64,000 bases of DNA. It comes from Paramagnetospirillum caucaseum. Lineage in GTDB: Bacteria > Pseudomonadota > Alphaproteobacteria > Rhodospirillales > Magnetospirillaceae. Location of the stretch: NCBI RefSeq assembly GCF_000342045.1, contig NZ_AONQ01000002.1, positions 1 to 64,000 on the forward strand, given 5' to 3'. Position numbers and translations under genes: made by a program. This document shows positions 17,691 through 27,817 of the stretch, one piece after another. The stretch's first letter is position 1. Every line of letters starts with the position of its first letter. The notes under the pieces were generated by a model. It did not search any database, was not told the DNA's origin, and was given only the letters and a program-made list of their open reading frames with translations.

Positions 17691-19541
17691 TCAGCGATCG
17701 AGCTGGGAGACGTCGCGCACCGCGCCGCGCGCCGCGCTGGTGGTCATGGCGGCATAGGCCTTCAGCGCCGCCGAAACCTGACGGTCGCGCTCCACCGGCT
17801 TCCACGCCTTGGCGCCCAAGGCCAGCATGGCCTGACGCCGCTTTTCCAGTTCGGCATCGGACACCCGGATTGCAATGCTGCGGTTCGGGATATGGATGTC
17901 GATGATGTCGCCCGCCTGGATCAGGCCGATGGCGCCGCCCTCGGCCGCCTCGGGCGAGACGTGGCCGATGGACAGGCCCGAGGTGCCGCCCGAGAAGCGG
18001 CCGTCGGTGATCAGGGCGCATTCCTTGCCCAGCCCCATGCTCTTCAGGTAGCTGGTGGGGTAGAGCATCTCCTGCATGCCCGGCCCGCCGCGCGGGCCTT
18101 CGTAGCGGACGATGACCACGTCGCCGGCCTTGACCTGCCCGCCCAGGATCTTGGCCACCGCCTCGTCCTGGCTTTCACAGATCACCGCCGGGCCCGAGAA
18201 GACCAGATTGTCGTCGTCCACCCCGGCGGTCTTGACGATGCAGCCGTCGAGCGCCAGGTTGCCGAACAGCACCGCCAGGCCGCCATCCTTGGAAAAGGCG
18301 TTGTCAACCGAACGGGTGACGCCCTTGGCGCGGTCCTTGTCCACCTCGGCCCAGCGCTTGCTTTGTCCGAACGCCTCGGTGGTGCGCACCCCGCCGGGGG
18401 CGGCCTTGTAGAACTCCACCACCTTGGGATCGTCGGAGCGCGAGATGTCCCAGGTGTCCAGGGCCTCGGCCAGGGTGCGGGCATGGACGGTGCCGCACGC
18501 GCGGTTGATCAGCCCGCCGCGGTCCAACTGGCCCAGAATGCCCATGATGCCGCCGGCCCGGTGCACGTCCTCGATATGGACGTCGGGCACGTTGGGCGCC
18601 ACCTTGCACAGGCAGGGCACCCGGCGGGACAGGCGGTCGATGTCATTCATGCCGAAGGCGACACCGGCCTCCTGCGCCGCCGCCAGCAGATGCAGCACGG
18701 TGTTGGTGGAGCCGCCCATGGCGATGTCCAGCGTCATGGCGTTCTCGAAGGCCTGGAAGGTGGCGATGGAGCGCGGCAGCACCGAAGCGTCGTCGCCCTC
18801 ATAGGCCCGCTTGGCCAGGTCGACGATGCGGCGCCCGGCCTCGAGGAACAGCTCCTTGCGGTCGGAATGGGTGGCGACCACCGTGCCGTTGCCGGGCAGG
18901 CCGAGGCCCAGGGCCTCGATCAGGCAGTTCATGGAATTGGCGGTGAACATGCCAGAGCACGAGCCGCAGGTCGGGCAGCTTTCCTTTTCGAAGGCCAGGG
19001 CCTCCTCGTCCGAGACGTTCTGGTCGGCGCCCTTGATCATGGCGTCGATCAGGTCCACCGCGTGGGTCTCGCCCTGATAGGTGACCTTGCCGGCCTCCAT
19101 GGGGCCGCCCGAGATGAAGATGGTCGGGATGTTGAGGCGAAGCGACGCCATCAGCATGCCGGGGGTGATCTTGTCGCAATTGGAGATGCAGACCATGGCG
19201 TCGGCGCAATGGGCGTTGACCATGTACTCGACGCTGTCGGCGATCAGTTCGCGCGACGGCAGCGAGTACAGCATGCCCGCATGGCCCATGGCGATGCCGT
19301 CGTCGATGGCGATGGTGTCGAATTCCTTGGCGACACCGCCCGCCTTCTCGATCTCGCGCGCCACCATCTGGCCCAGGTCCTTGAGGTGCACGTGGCCGGG
19401 CACGAACTGGGTGAAGGAATTGGCGATGGCGATGATCGGCTTGCCGAAATCGGCGTCGGTCATGCCGGTGGCGCGCCACAGGCCGCGGGCGCCGGACATG
19501 TTGCGGCCGTGGGTCGAGGTACGGGAACGATAAGCGGGCAT
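17691..19541 (-). CDS. ilvD: Dihydroxy-acid dehydratase
   Basis: Penultimate step of valine/isoleucine synthesis; an Fe-S dehydratase. 616 residues, the length of E. coli IlvD. The cluster and metal ligands sit in [12 protein letters not shown] and [18 protein letters not shown]. The C-terminal block [20 protein letters not shown] is present. ATG at 19541 ([15 protein letters not shown]) is the family start. The gene is followed at 15 bases by the hemerythrin-receiver gene. Confidence 0.97.
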   Translation of the reverse strand: MPAYRSRTSTHGRNMSGARGLWRATGMTDADFGKPIIAIANSFTQFVPGHVHLKDLGQMVAREIEKAGGVAKEFDTIAIDDGIAMGHAGMLYSLPSRELIADSVEYMVNAHCADAMVCISNCDKITPGMLMASLRLNIPTIFISGGPMEAGKVTYQGETHAVDLIDAMIKGADQNVSDEEALAFEKESCPTCGSCSGMFTANSMNCLIEALGLGLPGNGTVVATHSDRKELFLEAGRRIVDLAKRAYEGDDASVLPRSIATFQAFENAMTLDIAMGGSTNTVLHLLAAAQEAGVAFGMNDIDRLSRRVPCLCKVAPNVPDVHIEDVHRAGGIMGILGQLDRGGLINRACGTVHARTLAEALDTWDISRSDDPKVVEFYKAAPGGVRTTEAFGQSKRWAEVDKDRAKGVTRSVDNAFSKDGGLAVLFGNLALDGCIVKTAGVDDDNLVFSGPAVICESQDEAVAKILGGQVKAGDVVIVRYEGPRGGPGMQEMLYPTSYLKSMGLGKECALITDGRFSGGTSGLSIGHVSPEAAEGGAIGLIQAGDIIDIHIPNRSIAIRVSDAELEKRRQAMLALGAKAWKPVERDRQVSAALKAYAAMTTSAARGAVRDVSQLDR

Positions 19542-19576
19542 GGTTGTCAACCTTCGTTTACAGAGTCGCTGCCGGG

Positions 19577-19906
19577 TCAGCCCCGGACCTTCTCGGGATT
19601 GGCGATGCCCAGGCGCTCGGCCTCGGCGTCGAAAGCCTCGCGGTAGAGCGGGAAGGCGCGGGTCTTGACCACCTCCTCCCCGGTGCGGGCGTGGGTGTAT
19701 GTCTCGCGCACCAGCAGCGGATGGGCGGCCTTGTCGGGGCAGGCATCGCCCTCGGCGATCAGCGCCTTGATCTGGGCGGTCAGCCCGGCGATGTGACAGG
19801 AATCGATATCGGCGTCGCCATGCAGTTCCTCCAGTTCGGCGCGAAGCTCCTCGAGCTCGGCGCGCAGGGCCTCGTTCTCGGCCCGCAATTCTTCCAGTTC
19901 GTCCAT
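19577..19906 (-). CDS. Small protein with N-terminal coiled coil
   Basis: 109 residues, function not recognised. Residues 1-30 are a strongly charged heptad pattern ([19 protein letters not shown]), followed by a region with a Cys (DSCHIAG) and a C-terminal part with [20 protein letters not shown] good RBS (GGGAGG, 7 bases) precedes the ATG. It lies 3 bases after the dehalogenase stop and 35 bases before ilvD, so it is in the same transcript. Cytoplasmic by composition. Confidence 0.75.
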   Translation of the reverse strand: MDELEELRAENEALRAELEELRAELEELHGDADIDSCHIAGLTAQIKALIAEGDACPDKAAHPLLVRETYTHARTGEEVVKTRAFPLYREAFDAEAERLGIANPEKVRG

Positions 19907-19909
19907 GGC

Positions 19910-20587
19910 TCAACCTCCCAGAATGGCCGGCAACCCGGCCAGATCGGCCGCCGTCGCCCTTGTCCCCTGCGGCGTTTTCTCCGCCGGGGTATTGTCACGG
20001 TTGATCCACACCACCTGGAAGCCGAAGGCGGCGGCGCCGCTGACGTCCCAGGCATTGGCCGAGACAAAGCATACGCTTTCCGGCGCCAGGCCGAAATGGG
20101 TGGCCGCCAGATTGTAGACCAGGGGATCGGGCTTGAAGCGTCCGACCGCTTCCGCCGACAGCACCGCGTCGAGACTGTCCGCCATGCCGGCCGCCGCCAC
20201 CGCGCCTCCGATCATGCGGGCCGATCCGTTGGACAGGATGGCGGTGGAACAGCCCATGGCCCGCAGGCGGGCCAGAGTCTCCACCACCTCGGGATAGGGG
20301 GACGGGGTCAGCCAGCCCTCCATCAGCCGCAGCCGCAACCGGGGATCGTCCAGGCCGATGGAGTTCATGGCGAAGTCCAGGGCCTCGTCGGTCACCCGCC
20401 AGAAATCGGCGCCGGCCCCCGGCCGCAACGGCAGCCAGCTGATCTCCAGCTGCCGGCGGCGCCAGACCCGCATCAGGGTGTCGGCCCGCTCGCCCAGTTC
20501 CGCCCGTACAGACCGGGAGATGCCGCTCAGGTCGAACAGGGTGCCGTAGGCGTCGAAGACGCACACCCTGGCAGGCGCGAGTATCAC
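19910..20587 (-). CDS. Haloacid dehalogenase, type II (HAD superfamily)
   Basis: 225 residues. HAD motif I is [10 protein letters not shown] with the nucleophile Asp at about residue 11. Motif II is ILSNGS, motif III the Lys in GRFKPDP, and SANAWDV is the variant loop typical of L-2-haloacid dehalogenases. The start is GTG at 20587, overlapping the lytic transglycosylase stop (GTGA). Substrate specificity cannot be read from sequence; a general 2-haloacid or phosphate role is possible. Confidence 0.85.
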   Translation of the reverse strand: MILAPARVCVFDAYGTLFDLSGISRSVRAELGERADTLMRVWRRRQLEISWLPLRPGAGADFWRVTDEALDFAMNSIGLDDPRLRLRLMEGWLTPSPYPEVVETLARLRAMGCSTAILSNGSARMIGGAVAAAGMADSLDAVLSAEAVGRFKPDPLVYNLAATHFGLAPESVCFVSANAWDVSGAAAFGFQVVWINRDNTPAEKTPQGTRATAADLAGLPAILGG

Positions 20588-22548
20588 GGCGCGGCCTCCG
20601 CCGTGCGCCGCGCCCAGCGCTTCAGATCGGCTTCCAGGGTGGGCCCCACGGGCTTGCCCAGGCGGCGGCGGTAGACGGCGACGCTTTCCATTACCCGCTG
20701 TACGTAGTTGCGGGTCTCGCTGAACGGAATCATCTCCACCCAGTCCACCACGTCCACATTGGGGTCGCGGGGATCGCCGTATTCGCGGATCCAGCGGCGC
20801 GCCCGCCCCGGCCCGGCATTGTAGGAGGCCAGGGCCAGGATGTAGGAGCCCTCGAAACTGCTCACCAGATCGCGCAGATAGGCCGAGCCCACCGCCACGT
20901 TGAAGTTGGGCTCGTCCAGCTTGTTGACGTGATATTTCAGCCCCAGCGACTTGGCCACCTTGGAGGCGGTGGACGGCAGCAGTTGCATCAGGCCCTTGGC
21001 CCCGGCCGGCGATTCGATGTCGGCGACGAAGCCGCTTTCCTGACGGATCAAAGCGAGGACCAGGGCTTTTTCCGGGTTGCTCTCGTCGGCCGCCAGCGCA
21101 GGAACCGGCCAGCCGGCCTGCACCAGGGTGACGCCCTCGCGGTCGGAACGGCGCGCCACGGTCAGCCCCAGGTCATGGCGGCCGGTGCGGCTGGCCAGGC
21201 CCGCCACCAGGGTGCGTTCGCCCGGGGTCTGGACAGTGTCGTTGAGGCGGATGAAGAACGAGCGCAGCAGCTCGCTTTCCCCCGCCTGCATCAGCAGGCG
21301 GGCGGCGGCGACCACGTCGCGGGCCTCGAAGCGGGCCAGATCCTCGGGGGTCGGCTGCGGCTCGTCGGGCAGCGGCCAATGATGCTCGCCCAGCCGGGAC
21401 GCCCCCAGCTGGCCGTAATAGGTGGTGGAATAACGCGCCGCCCGGGTGAACCAGTCCCGCGCCTTGGCGTCGCCCGCCGCCTCGAAGGCGCGCCCCGCCC
21501 AATAGGCGGCGCGGGCCCGCGAGATGGGATGGCTGGCCCATTCGTGCAGGCGGGTGAAGTGGTGGACTGCCGTGGTCTTGTCGTCGAGGAAGCGCAGCGC
21601 CACCCAGCCGGCCAGGAACTCGGCGTCCACGTACTGGACGCCGCCCTCCAGCCCATGGTCGGCCGCCGCCTGATAGGCCCTGGACACCAACCCCTTCTGC
21701 AGCGCCCGGCGGGCCAGGATGGCGCGCTCCTGCCACCACAAATCGGGGCGGACCTTGTTGCGCGACGGATGGGCCAGCAGATCCAGGGCGTCCTCGTCCA
21801 TGTCCTTCTGGCGGCGCCAGCGCACCCGCTCGTAGATCAGGCCGGGATCGTCGCGCAAGGTGGCGGGGACGGCGTTGATCAACGGCTCGGGATTGGCCTT
21901 GCCCGATTGCAGGGCGAGGCGGGCTTGGGCCACGGCACGGTGGCCGGGATCGACCTTCATGATCATCCGCTGGACCGAGGTCTCCTGGCGGTCCCACAGC
22001 AGCCGGTCGAGGCGGCGCCAATGGTCCTCGTAGCGCAGATGCTCGCCGAAGAGGTTGAGGTACTGCTTTTCCTGCAAGGCGCCGAAGCTCAAGGTGACCC
22101 AGGTGTCGCGGATCACCTGCACCGCCTGCTCGCCCCGCCCGGCGGCGAACAGGGCCCGCGCATAGGCTTGGCCGCCGTCGGCGGTGGTCGGCGGGTGCGA
22201 GTCGAACCAGGCCAGTACCTGGGCGGCAGGGGTGGCGGCGGTGATGGATTCCTCGGCCCGCCGGGTCATCTGGCTCATCATCGGCCATTCGGGATTGGCA
22301 TGGATGAAAGTGGACAGCTGGGCGAACTCGGCCCCCGACCGTCCGGAGACATAGGCCATCCAGGTGATCAGGCGGGGCAGCACCTTGGATTGCGACTGGC
22401 GCGCCAGCCGGGCGGCCTCGTCGAAATGGTCGCGCTTGGCGGCGGCGATAGCCTGCCGGGTCAGGGCCGGATCGGCCGCGGCCGTGCCCGACATCGGGCC
22501 CAGGCTGAGGAAAGCGGCGAGGACAAGGGTAACGGGGAAAAACTTCAA
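20584..22548 (-). CDS. slt: Soluble lytic murein transglycosylase (Slt family)
   Basis: Cleaves the MurNAc-GlcNAc bond of peptidoglycan to give 1,6-anhydro ends. 654 residues: signal peptide (MKFFPVTLVLAAFLSL), an alpha-superhelical N-terminal region, and a C-terminal SLT domain. The catalytic Glu is in IRQESGF (about residue 504), with GAKGLMQLLPSTA and ALASYNAGPGRA following. TTG at 22548 is chosen because it gives a clean signal peptide behind AGGA. An ATG at 22629 would lie inside the neighbouring ABC gene and give a poor leader. Confidence 0.88.
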   Translation of the reverse strand: MKFFPVTLVLAAFLSLGPMSGTAAADPALTRQAIAAAKRDHFDEAARLARQSQSKVLPRLITWMAYVSGRSGAEFAQLSTFIHANPEWPMMSQMTRRAEESITAATPAAQVLAWFDSHPPTTADGGQAYARALFAAGRGEQAVQVIRDTWVTLSFGALQEKQYLNLFGEHLRYEDHWRRLDRLLWDRQETSVQRMIMKVDPGHRAVAQARLALQSGKANPEPLINAVPATLRDDPGLIYERVRWRRQKDMDEDALDLLAHPSRNKVRPDLWWQERAILARRALQKGLVSRAYQAAADHGLEGGVQYVDAEFLAGWVALRFLDDKTTAVHHFTRLHEWASHPISRARAAYWAGRAFEAAGDAKARDWFTRAARYSTTYYGQLGASRLGEHHWPLPDEPQPTPEDLARFEARDVVAAARLLMQAGESELLRSFFIRLNDTVQTPGERTLVAGLASRTGRHDLGLTVARRSDREGVTLVQAGWPVPALAADESNPEKALVLALIRQESGFVADIESPAGAKGLMQLLPSTASKVAKSLGLKYHVNKLDEPNFNVAVGSAYLRDLVSSFEGSYILALASYNAGPGRARRWIREYGDPRDPNVDVVDWVEMIPFSETRNYVQRVMESVAVYRRRLGKPVGPTLEADLKRWARRTAEAAP

Positions 22549-22609
22549 CGGCTGGAATCCTGGCCGACGGTCAAGGGGGAGGTATTCTAGAGGCCTCTCC
22601 CAAGCGCTT

Positions 22610-23314
22610 TCAAGCCGAACCGCTTTCAAGAACGCCGTCGCGCACCCGGACCATGCGGTCGAAGCGGTCGTAGATCTTCTCGTCGTGGCTGACCACCAGC
22701 ACCGCCGCGTCCTGTTCCCGCGCCACCTTGATCAGCAGATCCATGACGATGGCCGCCCGCTGGGAATCCAGGGCGGCGGTGGGTTCGTCGGCCAGAATCA
22801 GGCGGGGATGGTTGGCCAGGGCGCGGGCGATGGCCACCCGCTGGGCCTCGCCGCCCGACAGTTGCCCGGGCGACGCCTCGGCCCGGCCGCCCACCTCCAG
22901 GTAGTCGAGCAATTCGTCGGCGCGGTTCTGCGCCGCCCGCCGGTCGCGGCCCGCCAGTTCCAGCACCACGGCGACGTTGTCGCGGCTGTTGAGGAAGGGC
23001 AGCAGGTTGTGGAACTGGAAGATGAAGCCGATCTTGTCCAGGCGCAGCCGGCGCAGATCGCCGCCGGCCCAGGCGCCGTCATAAACCACCGCCCCGTCCA
23101 GCACCATCCGCCCGGCATTGGGCTCGACGACGCAGCCGATGATGTTGAGCAGGGTGCTCTTGCCCGAACCGCTGGGTCCCAGCAGCCCCACCACCTCGCC
23201 GGGATGGAGCGACAGGTCGACACCGCGCAGGGCGTCGACCCGCGAGCTTCCCTCGCCGAAATGCTTGGCGATTCCCGTCAGTTCGGCCAGGGCGCCCACA
23301 CCGTTCATCCTCAC
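22610..23314 (-). CDS. ABC transporter ATPase (DevA/MacB/LolD-like)
   Basis: 234 residues. Walker A GPSGSGKST, Q-loop FQFHNLLPF, signature LSGGEAQRV, Walker B LILADEPT and H-loop SHDE are intact. GTG at 23314 overlaps the permease stop (GTGA); ATG at 23308 is an alternative. With the FtsX-type permease and membrane-fusion protein encoded just upstream it makes a DevBCA/MacAB-type tripartite exporter. The cargo is not evident. Confidence 0.92.
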   Translation of the reverse strand: MRMNGVGALAELTGIAKHFGEGSSRVDALRGVDLSLHPGEVVGLLGPSGSGKSTLLNIIGCVVEPNAGRMVLDGAVVYDGAWAGGDLRRLRLDKIGFIFQFHNLLPFLNSRDNVAVVLELAGRDRRAAQNRADELLDYLEVGGRAEASPGQLSGGEAQRVAIARALANHPRLILADEPTAALDSQRAAIVMDLLIKVAREQDAAVLVVSHDEKIYDRFDRMVRVRDGVLESGSA

Positions 23315-24444
23315 CCCCCCAACGCCGCCGCCGGCTCGATGCGCAGCGCCAGCCGCACTCCCAATCCGCTGGACAGCACGCAGACCATCAGCACCAGCCC
23401 GCCCAGCATCAAGGCGTCTTCGGCCTGCAGAACCACCCGGCGGGGAAATCTGTCAGCCACGAGGCTGACAAGGGTCAGTCCCATGGAAAAGCCGATCAGT
23501 CCCATGGCCAGGGCCTGCTGCAGGATCAGCCCGACGATGGTGCGGTCGGGGGCGCCGATCAGCTTCAGGGTGGCGATCTCGCGGGTCTTGTCCATGGTCA
23601 TGGTATAGATGATCAGCGCGATCACCACCGCCGACACCACCATCAGGATGGCGGTGAACAGGCCGATCTGGCGCCGCGCCTTTTCCACCACGGATTCCAC
23701 CAGGATGGCTTCCTGCTGCGCCTGGGTGGCGGTCCCCAGATGCTTCCAGCGCCCGATCTCGCGGGCCACCCGGTCGGCCGGGGCGTCCGGCCCCAGCCGG
23801 GCCACCACCGCGTTGACGGTGTCCAGCGCCGGCGGCGGCGCGCCCCGGGCCTGATCGCGGCGGTAGGTGGAGGGCTTGGGCAGGAACTGCAGGTCCTGGG
23901 CGTCGCGCAGGCTGAGGAACAGCACCGGATCGCCGCCGGTCGACAGGTGATTGCGGGTCAGCCCGACGATCAGGTACTCGTCGCGGCCCAGGCGGACCCT
24001 GCCGCCCAGCCCGATGCCGGCCCGCTGGTCGATCACCGCCTCGCCGTGCCGGACGGCGATGGCCCGGCCCGTCTCGATGGCGGCGGGGCCGCCCATGCGG
24101 CCGGGCTCGTAGCCGACCACCTGAAGGCGCAGCTTGCGGTCCTGATGGATGGTCTCGACGGTCTGGTAGGTGACGGCGCCGGCCTCGAGAATTCCGGGAA
24201 CCCGGGCCACCATCTCGCGGGTATCGCCCGGCATGCGCGACGCCTCGGCGAACGGCCCCCGCGAGCCCGCCTCCACCACCCACAGATCGGCGGCGGGGGC
24301 GCGCACCAGGGACAGGGCGTCCTCGACCAGACCGCGATAGATGCCGATCATGGACAGCACCACGCCGAGCAGCAGGGCCAGCCCCAGGCAGGTCAGCAGG
24401 AAGCGCCCCAGCTTGTGGCGGATATCGCGCAGGGCCAGATTCAT
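23311..24444 (-). CDS. FtsX/DevC-type ABC transporter permease
   Basis: 377 residues with the MacB/FtsX topology. The first helix is at about residues 14-38, followed by a large periplasmic domain of about 200 residues and three C-terminal helices (near 262-285, 310-335, 345-368). The cytoplasmic loop has the typical DKTREIATLKLIGA motif. It overlaps the membrane-fusion gene by ATGA and the ATPase gene by GTGA, so the three are translationally coupled. Confidence 0.9.
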   Translation of the reverse strand: MNLALRDIRHKLGRFLLTCLGLALLLGVVLSMIGIYRGLVEDALSLVRAPAADLWVVEAGSRGPFAEASRMPGDTREMVARVPGILEAGAVTYQTVETIHQDRKLRLQVVGYEPGRMGGPAAIETGRAIAVRHGEAVIDQRAGIGLGGRVRLGRDEYLIVGLTRNHLSTGGDPVLFLSLRDAQDLQFLPKPSTYRRDQARGAPPPALDTVNAVVARLGPDAPADRVAREIGRWKHLGTATQAQQEAILVESVVEKARRQIGLFTAILMVVSAVVIALIIYTMTMDKTREIATLKLIGAPDRTIVGLILQQALAMGLIGFSMGLTLVSLVADRFPRRVVLQAEDALMLGGLVLMVCVLSSGLGVRLALRIEPAAALGG

Positions 24445-25604
24445 GGCGGCGCGTCTTTGGTGCGGACCGAACGCCCTTCCGCCAAGCCGGACACCAGCCG
24501 GGTCACCACCCGGGCGCCGTCAGGCAGGCCGCCGGCCACCTCGAGGCGGCCGTCCAGGGTGCGGTGCCCGAAGGACAGAGGCCGGCGGGCCAGCCGCCCG
24601 TTTTCCACCACCCAGGCCACGCCCTGGCGGCCGTCGAAGCCCTCGACGGCCGTACCGGGCACCAGGATGGCGCCGTCGATGCGGGCGGTATCGATCACCA
24701 CCTCGGCCTGCTCGCCCAGATGCTGCGGGCACTCGGCACAGGCCACGTAGATCTTCCGCTCCTCGGTGGTGCGGTCGCTCTCGATATCGATGCGCACCAC
24801 CCGGCCGGCGAAGCGCTTGGCCGGGGCGGAGCGCAGCCGCACCTCGGCCCCCTGCCCCACCGCCACGCCGCCGGCCAGGGTCTCGTCCACATAGGACAGG
24901 ACCCAGACGGTGGCGGGATCGAACAGGGTGAAGATGCCCTCGCCCGGCGCCACCACGCTGCCCAATTCCCGCGAACGCAACGAAATCCGCCCGTCATAGG
25001 GCGCGGTCAGGGTATGGCGGGCCAACAGAACCTCGTTCAGCTCCAGCTGGGCGCGGGCATCGGCCAGAGTCGCCAGGGCCAGGGCCACCTCGGCATTGGC
25101 GGCCTGGGCATCGGCGCCGGCACTGACCGCCGCCGCATGGGCGTCGCCGAAGGTCTCCTCGCTGACCGTTCCCGAGGCCACCAGGGACTTGCGGCGCTGG
25201 CTGACCTTCTCCTTCTGGGCGCGGTTGACGGCGGTCTTGGCGACGATGGCCCGCGCCGAGGTGGACTGGGCCAGGGCCTTGTCGTACAGGGCGCGGGCGG
25301 CGGCCACCTTGGCCCGCTGCTCGGCCTCGTCCAGCCGCGCCAGCACCTGCCCCCTGACCACCTGATCGCCGGCATCGGCCCGCAGGTCGATCAGGGTGCC
25401 GGCCACGGCGAAGCCCAGCCTGGAGGAAACCTTGGCCTCGATGGTACCCAGGCCGTAGACCCGGATGGGAACGTCGCCGGAGGGGACCGCCACCTCCACC
25501 GCGAGACCGCCCAGCGCCATCCACCCGGCCACCAGACCCACCAGCACTACCGCCAGCAACGAGGCCAATCGCGGGTGGGAACGCAGCGCGGCGACAACCT
25601 TCAT
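24441..25604 (-). CDS. HlyD/RND-type membrane-fusion protein
   Basis: Periplasmic adaptor of the exporter encoded downstream. 387 residues: an N-terminal membrane anchor (about residues 14-34), a lipoyl half (VYGLGTIEAKVSSRLGF), a long helical hairpin (about 90-200), a second lipoyl half (HTLTAPYDGRISLR) and beta-barrel domains. ATG at 25604 behind AGGGA. First gene of the minus-strand run reaching to the hemerythrin-receiver gene; the upstream region carries a candidate promoter and an operator-like palindrome. Confidence 0.9.
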   Translation of the reverse strand: MKVVAALRSHPRLASLLAVVLVGLVAGWMALGGLAVEVAVPSGDVPIRVYGLGTIEAKVSSRLGFAVAGTLIDLRADAGDQVVRGQVLARLDEAEQRAKVAAARALYDKALAQSTSARAIVAKTAVNRAQKEKVSQRRKSLVASGTVSEETFGDAHAAAVSAGADAQAANAEVALALATLADARAQLELNEVLLARHTLTAPYDGRISLRSRELGSVVAPGEGIFTLFDPATVWVLSYVDETLAGGVAVGQGAEVRLRSAPAKRFAGRVVRIDIESDRTTEERKIYVACAECPQHLGEQAEVVIDTARIDGAILVPGTAVEGFDGRQGVAWVVENGRLARRPLSFGHRTLDGRLEVAGGLPDGARVVTRLVSGLAEGRSVRTKDAPP

Positions 25605-25642
25605 GGGCGAGTCCCTTGGGCTAAAGATGGAAATTCAGGCAT

Positions 25643-25672
25643 TATTTAGGCACATCTAATTTACATTGCCAA
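25643..25672 (-). promoter_or_regulatory. Candidate promoter of the exporter operon
   Basis: On the minus strand TTGGCA (25672-25667) and TAAATA (25648-25643) are separated by 18 bases, in an AT-rich patch unusual for this window. It lies 38 bases upstream of the membrane-fusion protein ATG. Confidence 0.45.
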
Positions 25673-25683
25673 TCCACGTTTGG

Positions 25684-25700
25684 CTCATGACTGTCATGAG
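25684..25700. promoter_or_regulatory. Operator-like perfect palindrome
   Basis: CTCATGA-CTG-TCATGAG is a perfect inverted repeat with 7-base arms and a 3-base centre. It lies just upstream of the candidate promoter for the exporter operon, in the divergent space before dapA. The size and position suit a dimeric repressor or activator; the regulator is unknown. Confidence 0.4.
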
Positions 25701-25783
25701 TCGCGCATGGTCGTCTTGCCCCCGGATGCGGTTGCGGCTAATGTCCCTAGCTCTTTTCGACCAACCCATCTGGGATGACCGCC

Positions 25784-26656
25784 ATGTTCAAGGGATCCAT
25801 CACCGCTCTCATCACGCCCTTCCTCAATGGAAAGGTGAATGAGAAAGCGTTCCAGGATCTGGTCGCCTGGCAGATCGCCGAGGGCACCCATGGGGTCGTC
25901 CCCTGCGGCACCACCGGCGAATCGCCCACCCTGTCCCATGACGAGCACCACCGCGTGGTGGAGCTGTGCCTGGAAGTGGCCAAGGGCAAGGTCCCGGTCA
26001 TCGCCGGCACCGGCTCCAACTCCACCGACGAGGCCATCGCGCTGACCCGCCATGCCAAGCAGGCCGGGGCGGACGCCGCGCTGGTGGTGGCGCCCTATTA
26101 CAACAAGCCGACCCAGGAAGGCCTGTTCCGCCACTTCGAGGCCATCGCCAAGGCGGTGGATATTCCGATCATCGTCTACAACATCCCCGGCCGCTCGGTG
26201 ATCGACATCGGCGTCGAAACCTTCGTGCGGCTGTCGGCGCTGCCCAACATCGCCGGCATCAAGGACGCCACCGCCGACCTGGCCCGGCCCTTGCGCATCC
26301 GCGCCGCGCTGGGTGACCGGCTGTGCCAGCTGTCGGGCGAGGACGCCACCGCCATCGCCTTCAACGCCCAGGGCGGCGCGGGCTGCATCTCGGTGACCTC
26401 CAACATCGCGCCCAAGCTGTGCGCCCAGATGCAGAACGCCTGGGCGGCCGGCGATCTGGCCACCTGCAACGAGCTGAACAAGAAGCTCATGCCGCTGCAT
26501 GACGCCCTATTCTGCGAGACCAGCCCGGCACCGGTGAAGTACGCCGCCAGCCTGCTGGGCAAGTCCACCCCCGACGTGCGCCTGCCGCTGGTTCCCGCCA
26601 GCGACAACGCCCGCCACCGGGTCGAGGCGGCCATGAAGGCCGCCGGCCTGATCTAA
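25784..26656 (+). CDS. dapA: 4-hydroxy-tetrahydrodipicolinate synthase
   Basis: First committed step of lysine/diaminopimelate synthesis (pyruvate plus aspartate semialdehyde). 290 residues from the ATG at 25784. Schiff-base Lys in [10 protein letters not shown], the Tyr in IVYNIPGRS and the pyruvate site [11 protein letters not shown] are present. [13 protein letters not shown] is the family N terminus; an ATG three codons earlier (25775) is an alternative. Followed 14 bases later by smpB. Confidence 0.95.
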   Translation: MFKGSITALITPFLNGKVNEKAFQDLVAWQIAEGTHGVVPCGTTGESPTLSHDEHHRVVELCLEVAKGKVPVIAGTGSNSTDEAIALTRHAKQAGADAALVVAPYYNKPTQEGLFRHFEAIAKAVDIPIIVYNIPGRSVIDIGVETFVRLSALPNIAGIKDATADLARPLRIRAALGDRLCQLSGEDATAIAFNAQGGAGCISVTSNIAPKLCAQMQNAWAAGDLATCNELNKKLMPLHDALFCETSPAPVKYAASLLGKSTPDVRLPLVPASDNARHRVEAAMKAAGLI

Positions 26657-26670
26657 AGGAAACAGGGGTC

Positions 26671-27132
26671 ATGGTGCTTCCCGGCCACATCGCCGCACAA
26701 AACCGCCGGGCGCGCCACGAGTACTTCATCGTGAGCGAGGTCGAGGCCGGCATCATGCTGGTCGGGACCGAGGTCAAATCCCTGCGGGTCGGCAAAGGCA
26801 ACATCAACGAGGCCTTTGCCGGCCCCATGCAGGGCGAGCTGTACCTGTTCAACGCCTATATCCCCGAATACCAGTCCAAGATGCCCTTCCCGCACGAGAC
26901 GCGGCGGCCCCGGAAGCTGCTGCTGCACAAGCGCGAGATGGCCAAGCTGATGAGCGCCCTCGCCAAGGACGGCATGACCCTGGTGCCGCTGGACATCCAT
27001 TTCGCCCAGCGGGGCATCGCCAAGGTCCAGCTGGGACTGGCCAAGGGCAAAAAGCTGCACGACAAGCGCGAAGCCATCAAGGAGCGGGACTGGAACCGCG
27101 ACAAGGCCCGCCTGATGCGCGACAAGGGCTGA
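26671..27132 (+). CDS. smpB: SsrA-binding protein SmpB
   Basis: Binds tmRNA and drives trans-translation on stalled ribosomes. 153 residues with the OB-fold blocks [23 protein letters not shown] and [12 protein letters not shown], and the basic C-terminal tail [14 protein letters not shown]. The upstream region has AAAGGA and AGGGG. In a short plus-strand operon after dapA. Confidence 0.96.
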   Translation: MVLPGHIAAQNRRARHEYFIVSEVEAGIMLVGTEVKSLRVGKGNINEAFAGPMQGELYLFNAYIPEYQSKMPFPHETRRPRKLLLHKREMAKLMSALAKDGMTLVPLDIHFAQRGIAKVQLGLAKGKKLHDKREAIKERDWNRDKARLMRDKG

Positions 27133-27168
27133 GCCCCCATCTCTTCGGCAGGCAGCCCGGAGACCGAC

Positions 27169-27810
27169 ATGACCGACAAGGACAAGCTGATCGCCGCCAA
27201 GGAGAAATGGGCGCGCGAGGGTCGCGCCCTGACGGGCGAATCGTCCGCGCCCACGGCCCGGCGCCTGCCGCCCGGCCAGCGCGAGACCTTCGACTTCCCC
27301 GTCCTCGACCTGGGCGACCAGCCCAATCTCTCGACCCGCGACTGGTCCTTGAGCGTCGGCGGCATGGTGGACAATCCCATCCGCTGGGACTGGCAGAGCT
27401 TCATGGCCCAGCCGCAGACCGAACTGGTCAGCGACATCCACTGCGTCACCACCTGGTCGCGCTACGACAATTCCTGGGCGGGCGTGTCGGCCAGGCATCT
27501 GCTGGCGGTGGTCAGGCCGCGCAGGGAGGCGCGCTTCCTGTTGCTGCGCAGCTTCGACGGCTATACCACCAACATTCCGCTGGCCCGCTTCGCCGACCAC
27601 GACGTGCTGCTGGCCCATTCCTGGCAGGGCCAGCCGCTTTCCCGCGAGCATGGCGGACCGGTCCGCGCGGTGATTCCCAAGCTGTATTTCTGGAAGAGCG
27701 CCAAGTGGCTGCGCCACATCACCTTTTCCGACCGCGACACCCCGGGCTACTGGGAATTGCGCGGCTATCACGGCGAGGGGGACCCGTGGAAGGAAGAGCG
27801 GTACAGCTGA
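27169..27810 (+). CDS. Sulfite-oxidase-fold molybdopterin-binding protein
   Basis: 213 residues of the YuiH/oxidoreductase molybdopterin-binding family. Cys92 in DIHCVTTWS is the expected molybdenum ligand. GGPVRAVIPKLYFWKSAKW and a C-terminal GYWELRGYH match the fold. It has no signal peptide and no dimerisation domain, so it is a cytoplasmic minimal enzyme of unknown substrate. Convergent with the histidine kinase gene (7 bases between stops). Confidence 0.85.
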   Translation: MTDKDKLIAAKEKWAREGRALTGESSAPTARRLPPGQRETFDFPVLDLGDQPNLSTRDWSLSVGGMVDNPIRWDWQSFMAQPQTELVSDIHCVTTWSRYDNSWAGVSARHLLAVVRPRREARFLLLRSFDGYTTNIPLARFADHDVLLAHSWQGQPLSREHGGPVRAVIPKLYFWKSAKWLRHITFSDRDTPGYWELRGYHGEGDPWKEERYS

Positions 27811-27817
27811 AGGGATG

